DNA of 64,000 nucleotides from Cohnella zeiphila (GCF_014212055.1 NZ_JACJVO010000001.1:129406-193405), one strand, 5' to 3'. Positions 10,903-19,062 are shown, numbered from the stretch's first letter. Notes: a model not told the origin generated them from the letters alone. Program-made: numbers and translations.

Positions 10903-10955
10903 GCGTCTGGCTTTGTCACCGGAATTCGTTCCGGTCAGGGCCAGGCGCCTTTTTT
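10903..10955 (+). terminator. Terminator of the CHASE2 cyclase gene
   Basis: A long stem (GCGTCTGGC pairs with GCCAGGCGC, with an inner ACCGGA/TCCGGT helix) ends in CTTTTTTC, directly after the cyclase stop. Confidence 0.88.
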
Positions 10956-11007
10956 CAAACATTCTCTCCGGCCGGTAAGCGCTCGATGTTCTGTTTTTTA
11001 TCCTTAA

Positions 11008-11190
11008 CTTCGAAATCCCCTTCGCTCAGGTCCATCGATGAGTAGGTTCCGTTCTTCCCCTTTTCTTCGAAATCCCCGTCGCTCAGGAGCCGGCTCTTTC
11101 GTATTACTTGTTCTCCTTCCGTCGAAATCCCCGTTAATCAGGCTGCTTTCGCACATTTGCTTAACTCTCCGAAATCCCCTTCGATCAGGA
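11008..11190 (+). repeat. Array of four short direct repeats upstream of the transposase-like gene
   Basis: Four copies of the motif CGAAATCCCC(N4-5)NTCAGG begin at 11011, 11068, 11123 and 11170. Copies 1, 2 and 4 extend to (T)TCGAAATCCCCTTCGCTCAGG-like sequence; copy 3 is more diverged (GTTAATCAGG). Periods are 57, 55 and 47 bp, and the spacers do not resemble each other. All four are in the same orientation and point at the gene. Inverted copies lie downstream of that gene, and three more copies lie at 26885-27015. The rest of the 382-bp gap between genes holds the cyclase terminator and the promoter of the transposase-like gene. Confidence 0.88.
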
Positions 11191-11210
11191 AACGGTTGGA
11201 AAAGTTTTGG

Positions 11211-11240
11211 TTGCAATTGGGAACATATGTTTGGTATAAT
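11211..11240 (+). promoter_or_regulatory. Sigma-A promoter with LexA-box-like palindrome
   Basis: TTGCAA (-35, 11211-11216) and a perfect TATAAT (-10, 11235-11240) are spaced 18 bp. Between them GAACATATGTTTG (11221-11233) matches the Gram-positive LexA/DinR box core GAAC-N4-GTTC except at the outer positions. A bound repressor would block RNA polymerase here. Confidence 0.6.
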
Positions 11241-11279
11241 CAAAAAGGGAACGTACATTCGCGTTTGAGGTGATTGAGG

Positions 11280-12194
11280 ATGTCCGAAGCGTTCGATTCC
11301 TTTGAAAAGGTGCGCGCCCTGTTGCAGGACGAAGAAGCGTGCATTCGCGTTCTGTATGAGGCCAAATGGCCGAACGGCTTCCGCTGCCCGAGCTGCGGCC
11401 ACGATCATGCGTATCCGATCGCCACGCGCAGACTTCCTCTTTATGAGTGTTCCCGCTGCTCCAAGCAAACGTCGCTGATTGTCGGCACTGTTTTCCAAGG
11501 GACGCGGACGCCGCTGCATCTGTGGTTTCAGGCGATCTGGCTGCATTCCCGCCCCGGGAGCATCAACGCCCTTCAATTGTCCAAAGAGATCCATGTTACC
11601 TATAAAACCGCGTGGCTCATCTGCCACAAGCTGCGCCATGCGATGAGCGGGGCGGATGCCGACGCGTTGCTCACCGGCGCGGTTCGGCTGACCGACGCTT
11701 GCATCTATCACCGGGTTTCATCGAATATGAAGTGGCATCAACAGGAGCAATCCGTTCTGATCGGGGCCACGGACGGGGAGAACGGGGAACCGGAGAACGT
11801 GAAGATCAAGAAGCAGGACAAGAGCTTGCTGAAGCATCGGTTGGAGGCGCCAAAGCCTGGATCGTTTATCTTGGAGCATGTCGCGACGGAAGCGAGAATG
11901 AGTGTGAATTTCGTCCGTCAATATAGCAGAGAACGCCATCACGCGCTGCTGAAAATCGGAAGAGAGGTGGAAAAATGGCTGGCGGAGCTGTTCCGGGGGA
12001 TCGGTCCGAAGCATTTCCAGGTGTATCTCAACCACTATTGCTATGACTGGAATCGGCGGAAAACGTCACGGTTCGGCGATCTGCTGGGATGGTGCGCGGC
12101 GACGCGGACCATCACGTACCCGGTATTGACGCGGCGGCTTTCAGTTCGTTCCGGCCGGCGATCGCGTTCAACGGAGTCCAGGGCGGTTGGCTGA
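11280..12194 (+). CDS. IS1595-like transposase, catalytic residues apparently degraded
   Basis: Transposase-like protein of the IS1595/ISXO2 type, 304 residues. An N-terminal zinc ribbon uses C36/C39 (CPSCG) and C57/C60 (CSRC). A helix-turn-helix-like stretch follows at about 94-120 (ALQLSKEIHVTYKTAW). The C-terminal part ends with the family-like YLNHYCYDWNRRK. In active members the first acidic residue lies in a VDET-Y motif; here that place reads VRLTDACIY. No aspartate is seen where the TD(E/G)W motif is expected, and the usual HTN-IE-FW motif is reduced to a lone E231. The protein may bind DNA but not transpose. ATG 11280 follows GAGGTGA by six bases; a TTG at 11274 is possible. Repeats flank it on both sides. 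Confidence 0.75.
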   Translation: MSEAFDSFEKVRALLQDEEACIRVLYEAKWPNGFRCPSCGHDHAYPIATRRLPLYECSRCSKQTSLIVGTVFQGTRTPLHLWFQAIWLHSRPGSINALQLSKEIHVTYKTAWLICHKLRHAMSGADADALLTGAVRLTDACIYHRVSSNMKWHQQEQSVLIGATDGENGEPENVKIKKQDKSLLKHRLEAPKPGSFILEHVATEARMSVNFVRQYSRERHHALLKIGREVEKWLAELFRGIGPKHFQVYLNHYCYDWNRRKTSRFGDLLGWCAATRTITYPVLTRRLSVRSGRRSRSTESRAVG

Positions 12195-12276
12195 TAAGTT
12201 TCAAGAACCATCGGTTCGTTGTTTTCCCTGCCTATGGGGCATCGTTTTTTAAAGGTAGAAACGGGTCGATTTGTTT

Positions 12277-12441
12277 CCTGAGCGACAGGGATTTCGAAAG
12301 AAAAGAGTATAAAGAAGGATATTCCTAACCTGCCGGACCCAAATGCCTTCACAGACAGATGTTTAAGAGGATGAGCGCGAGAAGACGAAATTCCGGAATG
12401 CTCCCTGTGGGCGTTAACCTGAGCGAGCGGGATTTCGAAAG
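12277..12441 (-). repeat. Two inverted copies of the short repeat downstream of the transposase-like gene
   Basis: CCTGAGCGACAGGGATTTCG-AAAG (12277-12300) and CCTGAGCGAGCGGGATTTCG-AAAG (12418-12441) are reverse complements of the upstream repeat. The gene therefore lies between oppositely facing copies. The 355-bp gap between the genes holds these two copies and no other feature that I can support. Confidence 0.85.
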
Positions 12442-12549
12442 TAAGAGCGGAAAGGGGAATTTTTAGGCCCGAACGTTGTGCTTACGTTCCGAACGAGGGG
12501 AGCCGATATACCAAGTGTAAGAAAAGGAACCCCCGGAAGGAGATTCCGA

Positions 12550-14094
12550 ATGAGCCAGGACGATTCGTTGGAAGAGCAGATCAGGCAGTTTTACGAGAAT
12601 GTGCCGGAAGTGCACGACGCGCTTCCGATGAAAGACTATTTGCTGAAGCATGAAAACAATCAGATGGCATGGTATCTGCTGGGCAAGCAGTATGCGGCGA
12701 GGGGAGAGCACGGCAAGGCGAACTATTGCTTCGCCCAAGCGGGGCCGGTGTACGAGGCGTTCGAATCCCGTACAAGCCCGGTGTTGGCGGGTCCGGGCGG
12801 GACTGCCGCCCGGCCGGGCAGAAGGCGGGCCCGCCGTTGGGCGGGAGCCGCCGCGGCACTGCTTGCGCTTGCCCTCGGGCTGCTGCTGCCCGGCGGGCAA
12901 GCGCAAGCGCCTGGCCCTGCGGAGCCGAGTGCGGCGCCGCAGGGCGAAGGGGGGACGGCGGCCGGGGCACCCGCCGCCGGATCAAGTGCGGCGCCGGCCG
13001 ATGCAACCGCCGCCGCCGGCTCCGGCGTGACGCCCGCCGCGAAGCCGGGCGCAGCGCCGGGCAAGGCCAACGCGCCGACATCGGCGGCGCGGTTGGCTTA
13101 TGTCGCCGGGGCGGCCGATCCGAACAAGGACGGCCCGGCGGCATTGGGCCGGCTGCTGACGGAGACGGCGGCCCCGGCGGCTTCTTTGCTCGTCCAGACG
13201 CCTACTCTGGACGGGAAGTGGACGGATTGGCTGCGCGGCGGCAAGCCGCTGGCTTCTATAACAGCGGCGCAGAACGGGCAGGCCACGGCTGCGGTCTCAT
13301 GGTTCGACGCCGGCTGGTGTCCATGCCAGGGCGGGCAGGACCCGGGAGCCGCGCGCCGGAAGGTGGCGGCGTGGAAGCCGCTGCAAGAGGCGAAGCTGGT
13401 GCTGCGTTCCGCGATCGAGCGGTATCGCGAGCGCACGGGCAAGTGGCCGGCTTCCTCGGATCAGCTGGCAGCCGCGTACCCGAATAACGAAATGGCCGGA
13501 TGGTCGGAAGAGATGACGCCTTGGTTCGAAGAGATTCGCGCGGAGCTGACGAAGGTGGACGGCATTCTGCCGGATGCGGCCGCTTGGCCGGAGGAGAGCG
13601 GCGAGGAAGCGGGACTCGGCAAGCCGGCCGGATCTTTGCAGCCGCTTGCGGAGAAGCCGCTGGAAGTGATCATCGACAAGAGCAACCATCGGCTGGCGGT
13701 CGTCAGCGGCAGCGTTCTGCTGCGCAATTACGAGGTCGGGCTGGGGGGCGACCGGACGCCGGAAGGATCGTTCGTCATTACGGAGAAGGTCCGCAATCCG
13801 AACGGCCGGTCGGACGGCGAGTTCGGCAGCAGAGGCATGACGCTGTCGGATACGCTGTACGCCATTCACGGCACGGACGAGCCGGACAGCCTAGGGAAGG
13901 ACGAATCCCATGGCTGCGTGCGGATGGCCAAGGAGGACTTGGAAGAGCTGTACGACCTCGTCTCGTTGGGCACTCCGGTCCGCATCGTGAAAGAGGGTTT
14001 GCCCCGCGAGCTGCGGACGCCGGAGGAACGTTTCCGGTTAACGCCCGAGCAGGACGAGACAAACCCTCAAAAGCAGTATCATTGGTTGCGATAA
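12550..14094 (+). CDS. Membrane-anchored L,D-transpeptidase (YkuD domain)
   Basis: Peptidoglycan cross-linking enzyme or homologue, 514 residues. A cytoplasmic N-terminal part (about 1-85) resembles a short helical TPR-like segment. One membrane helix (about 92-112) follows, then a long Ala/Pro/Gly-rich linker and a globular wall-side region. The YkuD domain starts near residue 370 with LEVIIDKSNHRLAVV. Its catalytic motif is complete: HGTD with H440, then SHGCVRM with C456. The ATG at 12550 follows AAGGAG by eight bases; upstream in-frame codons overlap the inverted repeat region. The very Ala-rich linker makes the GC content locally extreme. Its position after the transposase region is probably incidental. 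Confidence 0.87.
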   Translation: MSQDDSLEEQIRQFYENVPEVHDALPMKDYLLKHENNQMAWYLLGKQYAARGEHGKANYCFAQAGPVYEAFESRTSPVLAGPGGTAARPGRRRARRWAGAAAALLALALGLLLPGGQAQAPGPAEPSAAPQGEGGTAAGAPAAGSSAAPADATAAAGSGVTPAAKPGAAPGKANAPTSAARLAYVAGAADPNKDGPAALGRLLTETAAPAASLLVQTPTLDGKWTDWLRGGKPLASITAAQNGQATAAVSWFDAGWCPCQGGQDPGAARRKVAAWKPLQEAKLVLRSAIERYRERTGKWPASSDQLAAAYPNNEMAGWSEEMTPWFEEIRAELTKVDGILPDAAAWPEESGEEAGLGKPAGSLQPLAEKPLEVIIDKSNHRLAVVSGSVLLRNYEVGLGGDRTPEGSFVITEKVRNPNGRSDGEFGSRGMTLSDTLYAIHGTDEPDSLGKDESHGCVRMAKEDLEELYDLVSLGTPVRIVKEGLPRELRTPEERFRLTPEQDETNPQKQYHWLR

Positions 14095-14101
14095 GCTCGC
14101 T

Positions 14102-14245
14102 TTAGATGTTCAAAACCAGCAGCGTGCCGACGACGATGACGATAACGGCGAACGCGACTCCGGTCCAGACGAGCGCCCGTTTGTTCACTTGTTCTTTTTG
14201 CTTGGCATGGGGAAGGGCGGGACGTTTCTTTTTGGCTGAACTCAC
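14102..14245 (-). CDS. Small single-helix membrane protein
   Basis: A 47-residue protein reads from a GTG at 14245 with AAAGG nine bases upstream. The N-terminal half is strongly basic (SAKKKRPALPHAKQKEQVNKR) and precedes one membrane helix (LVWTGVAFAVIVIVVGTLLV), giving an N-in topology. It converges on the L,D-transpeptidase gene, whose stop is 7 bp away. I do not recognise a named family; short proteins of this build are common in Paenibacillaceae. The strong basic-then-hydrophobic pattern and ribosome binding site favour a real gene over chance. Confidence 0.6.
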   Translation of the reverse strand: MSSAKKKRPALPHAKQKEQVNKRALVWTGVAFAVIVIVVGTLLVLNI

Positions 14246-14424
14246 GGGAATCAACCTTTCTTTTTCGATAAAAAGTGATGATGTATGCCCCTATTGTAAA
14301 CGGTTGCCTGACAAAAAGCCAGACGATCATTTCTCTTATTCAGGGTGTTGTTCCCTTTTCTTTTCCTTAAGAAAAGGCTAAACTGATACGCGGAAAGGTT
14401 TTTGCTTGCCAATGAGCGGAAAGG

Positions 14425-15534
14425 ATGTCAGTCGGTCGGATGTATAAGTGGGTCAAACCGATTTTTTTCAAAATGGATCCCGAAGCGGCGCACCACTTGG
14501 TGGTGGACGGAATGGGGACGGCGGCGCGAATCCCTGGAGCCGCTTCGCTGCTGCGGGGAATATGGGGCGTCCATGCAGGCCGCGAACTCGAGGTCGATTT
14601 ATTCGGCCTCCGCTTCGCGCATCCGGTCGGACTGGCAGCCGGGCTGGATAAAAACGCGAAGGCGGTGGCCGGTTTTTCGCGCATCGGCCTAAGCTTCATG
14701 GAAGTGGGGACGGTGACGCCCCTGGGCCAGCCGGGCAACGACAAGCCCCGCCTGTTCCGGCTGCCGCCGGACGAAGCGCTCATCAACCGGATGGGCTTCA
14801 ATAACGAAGGCGCGGACGCCATGGCCGTCCGTCTGAAAAAGCTCGGCCGCCGGCCGATTCCGATAGCCGTCAATATCGGCAAAAACAAGCTGACGCCGAA
14901 CGAACGGGCTGCGGACGATTACCGGGAATGCCTAAGGAAGCTTTATGCGCACGGGGATTTTTTCGTGGTCAATATCAGTTCGCCGAATACGCCCGATCTG
15001 CGCAAGCTGCAGCATGGCGACGAGCTCAAGTCGCTTCTGGACGCGGTATCCGGCGAGATGCGGATTCAGGCGAAAAAACACGGAGGAGCGCCGAAGCCGA
15101 TTCTGGTGAAGATCGCTCCGGATAACGACGAAGAGCAGCTCGGTTATATGGCGGAAGCGATCCGATCCAGCGGCATGTCCGGCATCATCGCGACGAATAC
15201 GACGCTCGGCCGGGAAGGGCTGACGCATGCGAACGCGGCAGAGACCGGCGGCTTAAGCGGCCGGCCGCTGACGCGCAGATCGACGGAGATCGTTCGCTCG
15301 CTGTACCGGATGACGGAGGGCAAGCTGCCGATAATCGGATCGGGTGGCATTTTCACCGCGCAGGACGCTTACGACAAGATCAAGGCGGGGGCGAGCCTCG
15401 TCGAGGTGTATACTTCCCTTATCTATAAAGGTCCGGGGGTTGTCGGAGAAATCGCGAACGGGCTGCGCAAGCTGCTGCGGCAGGACGGCTTCGATCGGCT
15501 GACGGATGCGATCGGGGCGGATCATCGGCAATAA
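14425..15534 (+). CDS. pyrD: Dihydroorotate dehydrogenase (quinone), class 2
   Basis: Oxidises dihydroorotate to orotate in pyrimidine synthesis, using FMN and passing electrons to membrane quinones. An N-terminal helical membrane-association segment (KWVKPIFFKMDPEAAH) marks class 2, unlike the class 1B enzyme of B. subtilis. The FMN barrel has GLAAGLDKNA, NRMGFNNEG, NISSPNTP (catalytic-base serine region) and GSGGI near the phosphate site. Start is uncertain: ATG 14425 touches its GGAAAGG, while ATG 14440 begins at the family-typical MYKWVKP with a site about 14 bases away. It stands outside a pyr operon. Confidence 0.93.
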   Translation: MSVGRMYKWVKPIFFKMDPEAAHHLVVDGMGTAARIPGAASLLRGIWGVHAGRELEVDLFGLRFAHPVGLAAGLDKNAKAVAGFSRIGLSFMEVGTVTPLGQPGNDKPRLFRLPPDEALINRMGFNNEGADAMAVRLKKLGRRPIPIAVNIGKNKLTPNERAADDYRECLRKLYAHGDFFVVNISSPNTPDLRKLQHGDELKSLLDAVSGEMRIQAKKHGGAPKPILVKIAPDNDEEQLGYMAEAIRSSGMSGIIATNTTLGREGLTHANAAETGGLSGRPLTRRSTEIVRSLYRMTEGKLPIIGSGGIFTAQDAYDKIKAGASLVEVYTSLIYKGPGVVGEIANGLRKLLRQDGFDRLTDAIGADHRQ

Positions 15535-15579
15535 CAAGCAATTTGGATCGTTCGGACGCGGCAGAAAGGAGCATCCCGG

Positions 15580-16383
15580 ATGGACGGTAGAGATTGGAAC
15601 AAGTTTTTGCTGCCTTACCAGCAAGCGGTGGAGGAACTGAAGGTCAAGTTCAAAGGGCTGCGCACCGAACTGAAGGCCCGCGACGAATATGCGCCTATCG
15701 AATTCGTTACCGGAAGGGTCAAGCGAATCTCCAGCATTCTGGAAAAGGCAAAGCGTCTATCCGTCCCGATGGACAAAATCGAGACGGGCATCGAGGATAT
15801 CGCCGGCATTCGCATCATGTGCCAGTTCGTCGAAGACATAAGCCGCGTGGCAGATCTCATCCGGATGCGAAAAGACATGATCGTCGTCTACGAGAAAGAT
15901 TACGTCACCCATTACAAGGATAGCGGCTACCGAAGTTATCATATAATCGTCGAATACCCGATTCAAACGTCGATCGGCTCGATGCCGGTACTGGCGGAAA
16001 TTCAGATCCGCACGCTGGCGATGAATTTCTGGGCGACGATTGAGCACTCCCTGAACTACAAATATCGCGAGAAGCTTCCGGAGCATGTCAAGGAAAGGCT
16101 TTTCAAGGCGGCGGAGGCGGCTTTTCTGCTCGACACGGAAATGTCCAACATACGCCAGGAGATCGTCGACGCCCAGCAAGAGTTCGAGGGCAAATCGGGC
16201 ATCGTGCGGAAGGTGCTGAACGACATCCAGAGCCTGTATTTCTTCCGGCGCGTACGCGAGGCGGCCCAATTCCAGCTGAAGTTCAACGAGCTTTGGGAGC
16301 AGGAGGATGTGTGGGGGCTGACCGAACTGTCGGCGGAAATTCAGGAGGCGCTCGTCCGCGCGGATAAAGGGAACCCATACTGA
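15580..16383 (+). CDS. relQ: Small alarmone synthetase (RelQ/SasB, YjbM type)
   Basis: Makes (p)ppGpp from ATP and GTP/GDP. The synthetase domain is complete: FVTGRVKRISSILEKA, IEDIAGIRIMCQF, SGYRSYH, and EIQIRTLAMNFWATIEHSLNYKY, closely matching B. subtilis YjbM. No hydrolase, TGS or ACT domain is present. At 267 residues it is about 56 longer than YjbM (211). The extra C-terminal part (after about residue 208) is helical and includes FFRRVREAAQFQLKF. A site AGAAAGGAG lies upstream of the ATG. It follows pyrD by 45 bp on the same strand and ends at a terminator. Confidence 0.9.
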   Translation: MDGRDWNKFLLPYQQAVEELKVKFKGLRTELKARDEYAPIEFVTGRVKRISSILEKAKRLSVPMDKIETGIEDIAGIRIMCQFVEDISRVADLIRMRKDMIVVYEKDYVTHYKDSGYRSYHIIVEYPIQTSIGSMPVLAEIQIRTLAMNFWATIEHSLNYKYREKLPEHVKERLFKAAEAAFLLDTEMSNIRQEIVDAQQEFEGKSGIVRKVLNDIQSLYFFRRVREAAQFQLKFNELWEQEDVWGLTELSAEIQEALVRADKGNPY

Positions 16384-16408
16384 CGAATACAAAGCCGATC
16401 GGCTTGCG

Positions 16409-16436
16409 AAAAACCTGCGATTAGGCAGGTTTTTTT
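16409..16436 (+). terminator. Terminator of the alarmone synthetase gene
   Basis: AAAACCTGC pairs with GCAGGTTTT around a short loop and runs into seven T residues. Confidence 0.9.
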
Positions 16437-16472
16437 GGGCGATAGGGCTTGCCATACGGGAGGACGACGGCA

Positions 16473-18137
16473 ATGAAGCTGCCGGCGCGTTTTGAAGAGA
16501 CCATGAAGGAACTGCTGGGTTCGGAGGCGGAAGCGTTCTTTGCGAGCTACGGACAGCCGAAAACGACCGGCCTGCGAATCAACGGGCGAAAGCTGGGTGC
16601 GCCGGCGTTCGTATCCCGGTTCGGCGAACCGGGGCAGCCGATTCCTTGGGCGGAAGGCGGATTTTATACCGGCGAAGACGATCGGCCGGGGAAGCAGCTT
16701 GCTTACGATCTGGGCCTCTACTATATTCAGGAGCCCAGCGCGATGCTTCCCGTCGAGCTGCTGGATGTCCGGCCGGGTCACCGGGTTCTGGATCTGTGCG
16801 CCGCGCCGGGCGGCAAATCGACGCAGATGCTGTCCAAGCTGCAGGGCCGCGGCTTGCTGGTGACGAACGACAACGCTTCGGAACGGACGAAGGCGCTGGC
16901 CAAAAACATCGAACGGGCCGGAGCGGCCGGCACGGTCGTGACCAACGAGGAGCCGGAACGGCTGGCGGTGACGTTCGGCGGTTTTTTTGACCGGGTGCTG
17001 GTGGATGCGCCCTGCTCCGGGGAAGGCATGTTTCGCAAGGACGAGTCGATGGTCCGCGAGTGGGAGCGCCATTCGGTCGAGCGCTGCGCGGCGATGCAGC
17101 GGGACATCGTCCGCCAGGCGGCGCGGATGGTGGCGCCGGGGGGCAAGCTCGTCTATTCGACATGCACGTTCTCGCCGCTGGAGAACGAGGGAACCGTCGC
17201 CGCGCTGCTGGCGGAGTTCCCGGATTTCGTCGTGGAGCCGGTCCGGACGCCGGCGGAATGGGGGTTCGGGCCGGGGCGGCCCGATTGGCTGAACGCCGAG
17301 CAAACGGCCGGTCTCGATGCCGAACGGCTCGCAACGCTCACGGGAGCGGTTCGCGTCTGGCCGCATCGCAGCCGGGGCGAAGGGCATTTCGCCGCGGTAC
17401 TGGTTCGGCGCGGCGAAGCGGGGGCGGAGCCGGCTGCGGAAGAAAAGGATTCGTCCGAAAAGGGGCAGGCTGCGGAGGAAGGAGCGAGCGGCGAGCCTGG
17501 CTGGACGTTTCCGCTGCTTCTTGGGCCAGCGAATGATGACGCGACGCTCGAAGGAACAGCCCGCAAGGCAAAGGGCGGTCGAGGCTCGGAAACGCTGCCG
17601 AAGAGCAGGAAGGGCGTCGGCATGCAGCCGAAGAGCGAGCGCGGCGGCGAAGCGCAGCCGAAGAAGAAGCCGGTTGCGCCCCCGGCCCGCGAACTGCGGG
17701 ACAAGCTGCTTGCCTTCGCGAAGCAGTCGCTGCCCGGCTGGCGCCCCGTCGGGCGATTGCTCGCCCGGGGCGAACGGCTGTATCTGCTGCCGGAAGATGC
17801 GCCGTCCTTGGACGGCTTGAACGCGGTGCGTCCGGGCTGGCTGCTAGGCGCAGCGACGAAGCACCGGTTCGAGCCTTCGCAGGCGCTGGCGATGGGGACG
17901 CGAATGGAAGATGCGGCGCTCAGCTTGCGGCTCTCCGGTAGCGAGGAAGCGGCTCTGAAGTATTGGAAAGGCGATACGCTGCAGCCCGATCCGGAAGGGA
18001 TTGTCGGACCGGACGGGCGGCCGGCGGGCGGGAACGGCTGGGTGCTCGTCTGCATCGACGGTTTCCCGGCCGGCTGGGGCCGGTGGGACGGCGCGACGCT
18101 GAAGAACGAGCTGCTGCCCGGCTGGCGCCGCGCGTGA
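16473..18137 (+). CDS. RsmF-like rRNA (cytosine-5)-methyltransferase, copy 1
   Basis: SAM-dependent RNA m5C methyltransferase of the NOL1/NOP2/Sun family, 554 residues. Motif I is DLCAAPGGKST; motif IV is LVDAPCSGEGMF with the release cysteine; motif VI is YSTCTFSPLENE with the catalytic cysteine. YIQEPSAM is the family signature before motif I. A low-complexity, charged and repeat-like insert (about residues 320-405, rich in KGRGS/KKPVAP) separates the enzyme from a C-terminal RsmF-type RNA-binding domain. The ATG 16473 is chosen because GGGAGG lies nine bases upstream; in-frame codons from 16449 lack a site. It is followed at 21 bp by a pseudouridine synthase gene, and a paralogue lies at 19383-20771. 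Confidence 0.88.
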   Translation: MKLPARFEETMKELLGSEAEAFFASYGQPKTTGLRINGRKLGAPAFVSRFGEPGQPIPWAEGGFYTGEDDRPGKQLAYDLGLYYIQEPSAMLPVELLDVRPGHRVLDLCAAPGGKSTQMLSKLQGRGLLVTNDNASERTKALAKNIERAGAAGTVVTNEEPERLAVTFGGFFDRVLVDAPCSGEGMFRKDESMVREWERHSVERCAAMQRDIVRQAARMVAPGGKLVYSTCTFSPLENEGTVAALLAEFPDFVVEPVRTPAEWGFGPGRPDWLNAEQTAGLDAERLATLTGAVRVWPHRSRGEGHFAAVLVRRGEAGAEPAAEEKDSSEKGQAAEEGASGEPGWTFPLLLGPANDDATLEGTARKAKGGRGSETLPKSRKGVGMQPKSERGGEAQPKKKPVAPPARELRDKLLAFAKQSLPGWRPVGRLLARGERLYLLPEDAPSLDGLNAVRPGWLLGAATKHRFEPSQALAMGTRMEDAALSLRLSGSEEAALKYWKGDTLQPDPEGIVGPDGRPAGGNGWVLVCIDGFPAGWGRWDGATLKNELLPGWRRA

Positions 18138-18158
18138 GAAACGAAGGAGCAGAGGACA

Positions 18159-19010
18159 ATGAAAAAGACAATCCGCCTCGACAAAATGCTTGGGCATCTC
18201 GGTTACGGTACAAGAAGCGGAGTGAAGGCCCTCGTGCGCCAAGGAGCGGTGACGGTTAACGGCGAACGGGCGAAGGATTCCGGCCTGCAGATCGATCCCG
18301 AGCGGGACGAAGTGCTGCTGGACGGAGAGAGGGTTCAGTACCGCGAGCATATTTACGTCATGCTGCATAAGCCGGCAGGGTATGTCAGCGCGACGGAGGA
18401 CAACCGCGACCGGACGGTGCTGGAGCTGCTGGACGACGAAGCGAACGCTTTCGCGCCGTTCCCCGTCGGGCGGCTGGACAAGGACACCGAAGGGCTGCTG
18501 CTGCTGACGAACGACGGCAAGCTGGCGCATGAGCTGCTGTCTCCGCGCAAGCACGTGCCGAAGACGTATCGGGCCCTCGTCGCCGGAGAGATCGCCGTCG
18601 GCGAAGAGGACGTTCGCGAATTCGCGGCGGGGGTTCGGCTGGACGACGGCTACGTGACACTTCCGGCCCAGCTCGTAACGCTCGCGGTCGCGGAGGGCAG
18701 GCAGGAATCGGCGCAGCCGGAAATGCGGGAGGCGATGGCACGGGTCGCCAGCGTTCCCGCTCTTCGCGGCGCCGAGCTGGCCGCCGCCGCCGCCATGACG
18801 CTCAGTTGGATCGAGCTGACGATTCGGGAAGGAAAATATCATCAGGTCAAACGAATGTTCGAAGCGGTGGGCAAGGAAGTGCTGTACTTGCGCCGCGTCT
18901 CCATGGGTCCGCTTCCGCTTGACGCCGATTTGGCGCCGGGGGAATGGCGGGAGCTGACGGAAGCGGAAGTAGCCTCGCTGCGCGAATATCGGAGCAAGCA
19001 GGGCGATTGA
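18159..19010 (+). CDS. RsuA/RluB-family rRNA pseudouridine synthase
   Basis: Converts specific uridines of rRNA to pseudouridine. An N-terminal S4 RNA-binding domain (RLDKMLGHLGYGTRS, GAVTVNG) precedes the catalytic domain with the aspartate in GRLDKDTEGLLLLTNDG. MLHKPAGYVSA and KYHQVKRMFEAVG are further family blocks. An insert of about 40 residues (VAEGRQESAQPEM to AAAAAM) breaks the usual fold near residue 170-215. 283 residues in total. It follows the RsmF-like gene in a probable two-gene rRNA modification operon. RsuA (16S position 516) and RluB (23S) cannot be told apart by eye. Confidence 0.88.
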   Translation: MKKTIRLDKMLGHLGYGTRSGVKALVRQGAVTVNGERAKDSGLQIDPERDEVLLDGERVQYREHIYVMLHKPAGYVSATEDNRDRTVLELLDDEANAFAPFPVGRLDKDTEGLLLLTNDGKLAHELLSPRKHVPKTYRALVAGEIAVGEEDVREFAAGVRLDDGYVTLPAQLVTLAVAEGRQESAQPEMREAMARVASVPALRGAELAAAAAMTLSWIELTIREGKYHQVKRMFEAVGKEVLYLRRVSMGPLPLDADLAPGEWRELTEAEVASLREYRSKQGD

Positions 19011-19025
19011 ACCCCGGATCGCGGC

Positions 19026-19062
19026 AAAAAAAGAGCAAGCCGCGGCTAAGGCGGCTTGGCTC
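19026..19062 (-). terminator. Terminator of the YjcZ-like gene
   Basis: GAGCCAAGCCGC pairs with GCGGCTTGCTC on the minus strand and is followed by seven T residues (A7 on the + strand). Confidence 0.8.

Larger units (their letters stand above)
11008..12441. mobile_element. Candidate repeat-bounded transposase element
   Basis: One transposase-like gene with its own promoter lies between four direct repeats on the left and two inverted copies on the right. The arrangement resembles multiple sub-terminal inverted repeats of an element, or binding sites of a domesticated transposase. No clear single terminal inverted repeat or target-site duplication was found, so the boundaries are only the outermost repeats. 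Confidence 0.4.

Noticed and set aside
11008..11190. CRISPR array
   Set aside because: The four repeats are regularly spaced with unlike spacers, but they are short and diverged, the periods vary from 47 to 57 bp, inverted copies lie across a transposase-like gene, the array at 26.9 kb has conserved spacers, and there is no cas gene.
12041..12194. Frameshift at the transposase-like C-terminus
   Set aside because: After the WNRRK block the tail becomes Arg/Ser-rich, but ITYPVLTRRLS still looks like a plausible family tail and the length (304) is normal, so no frameshift is claimed.
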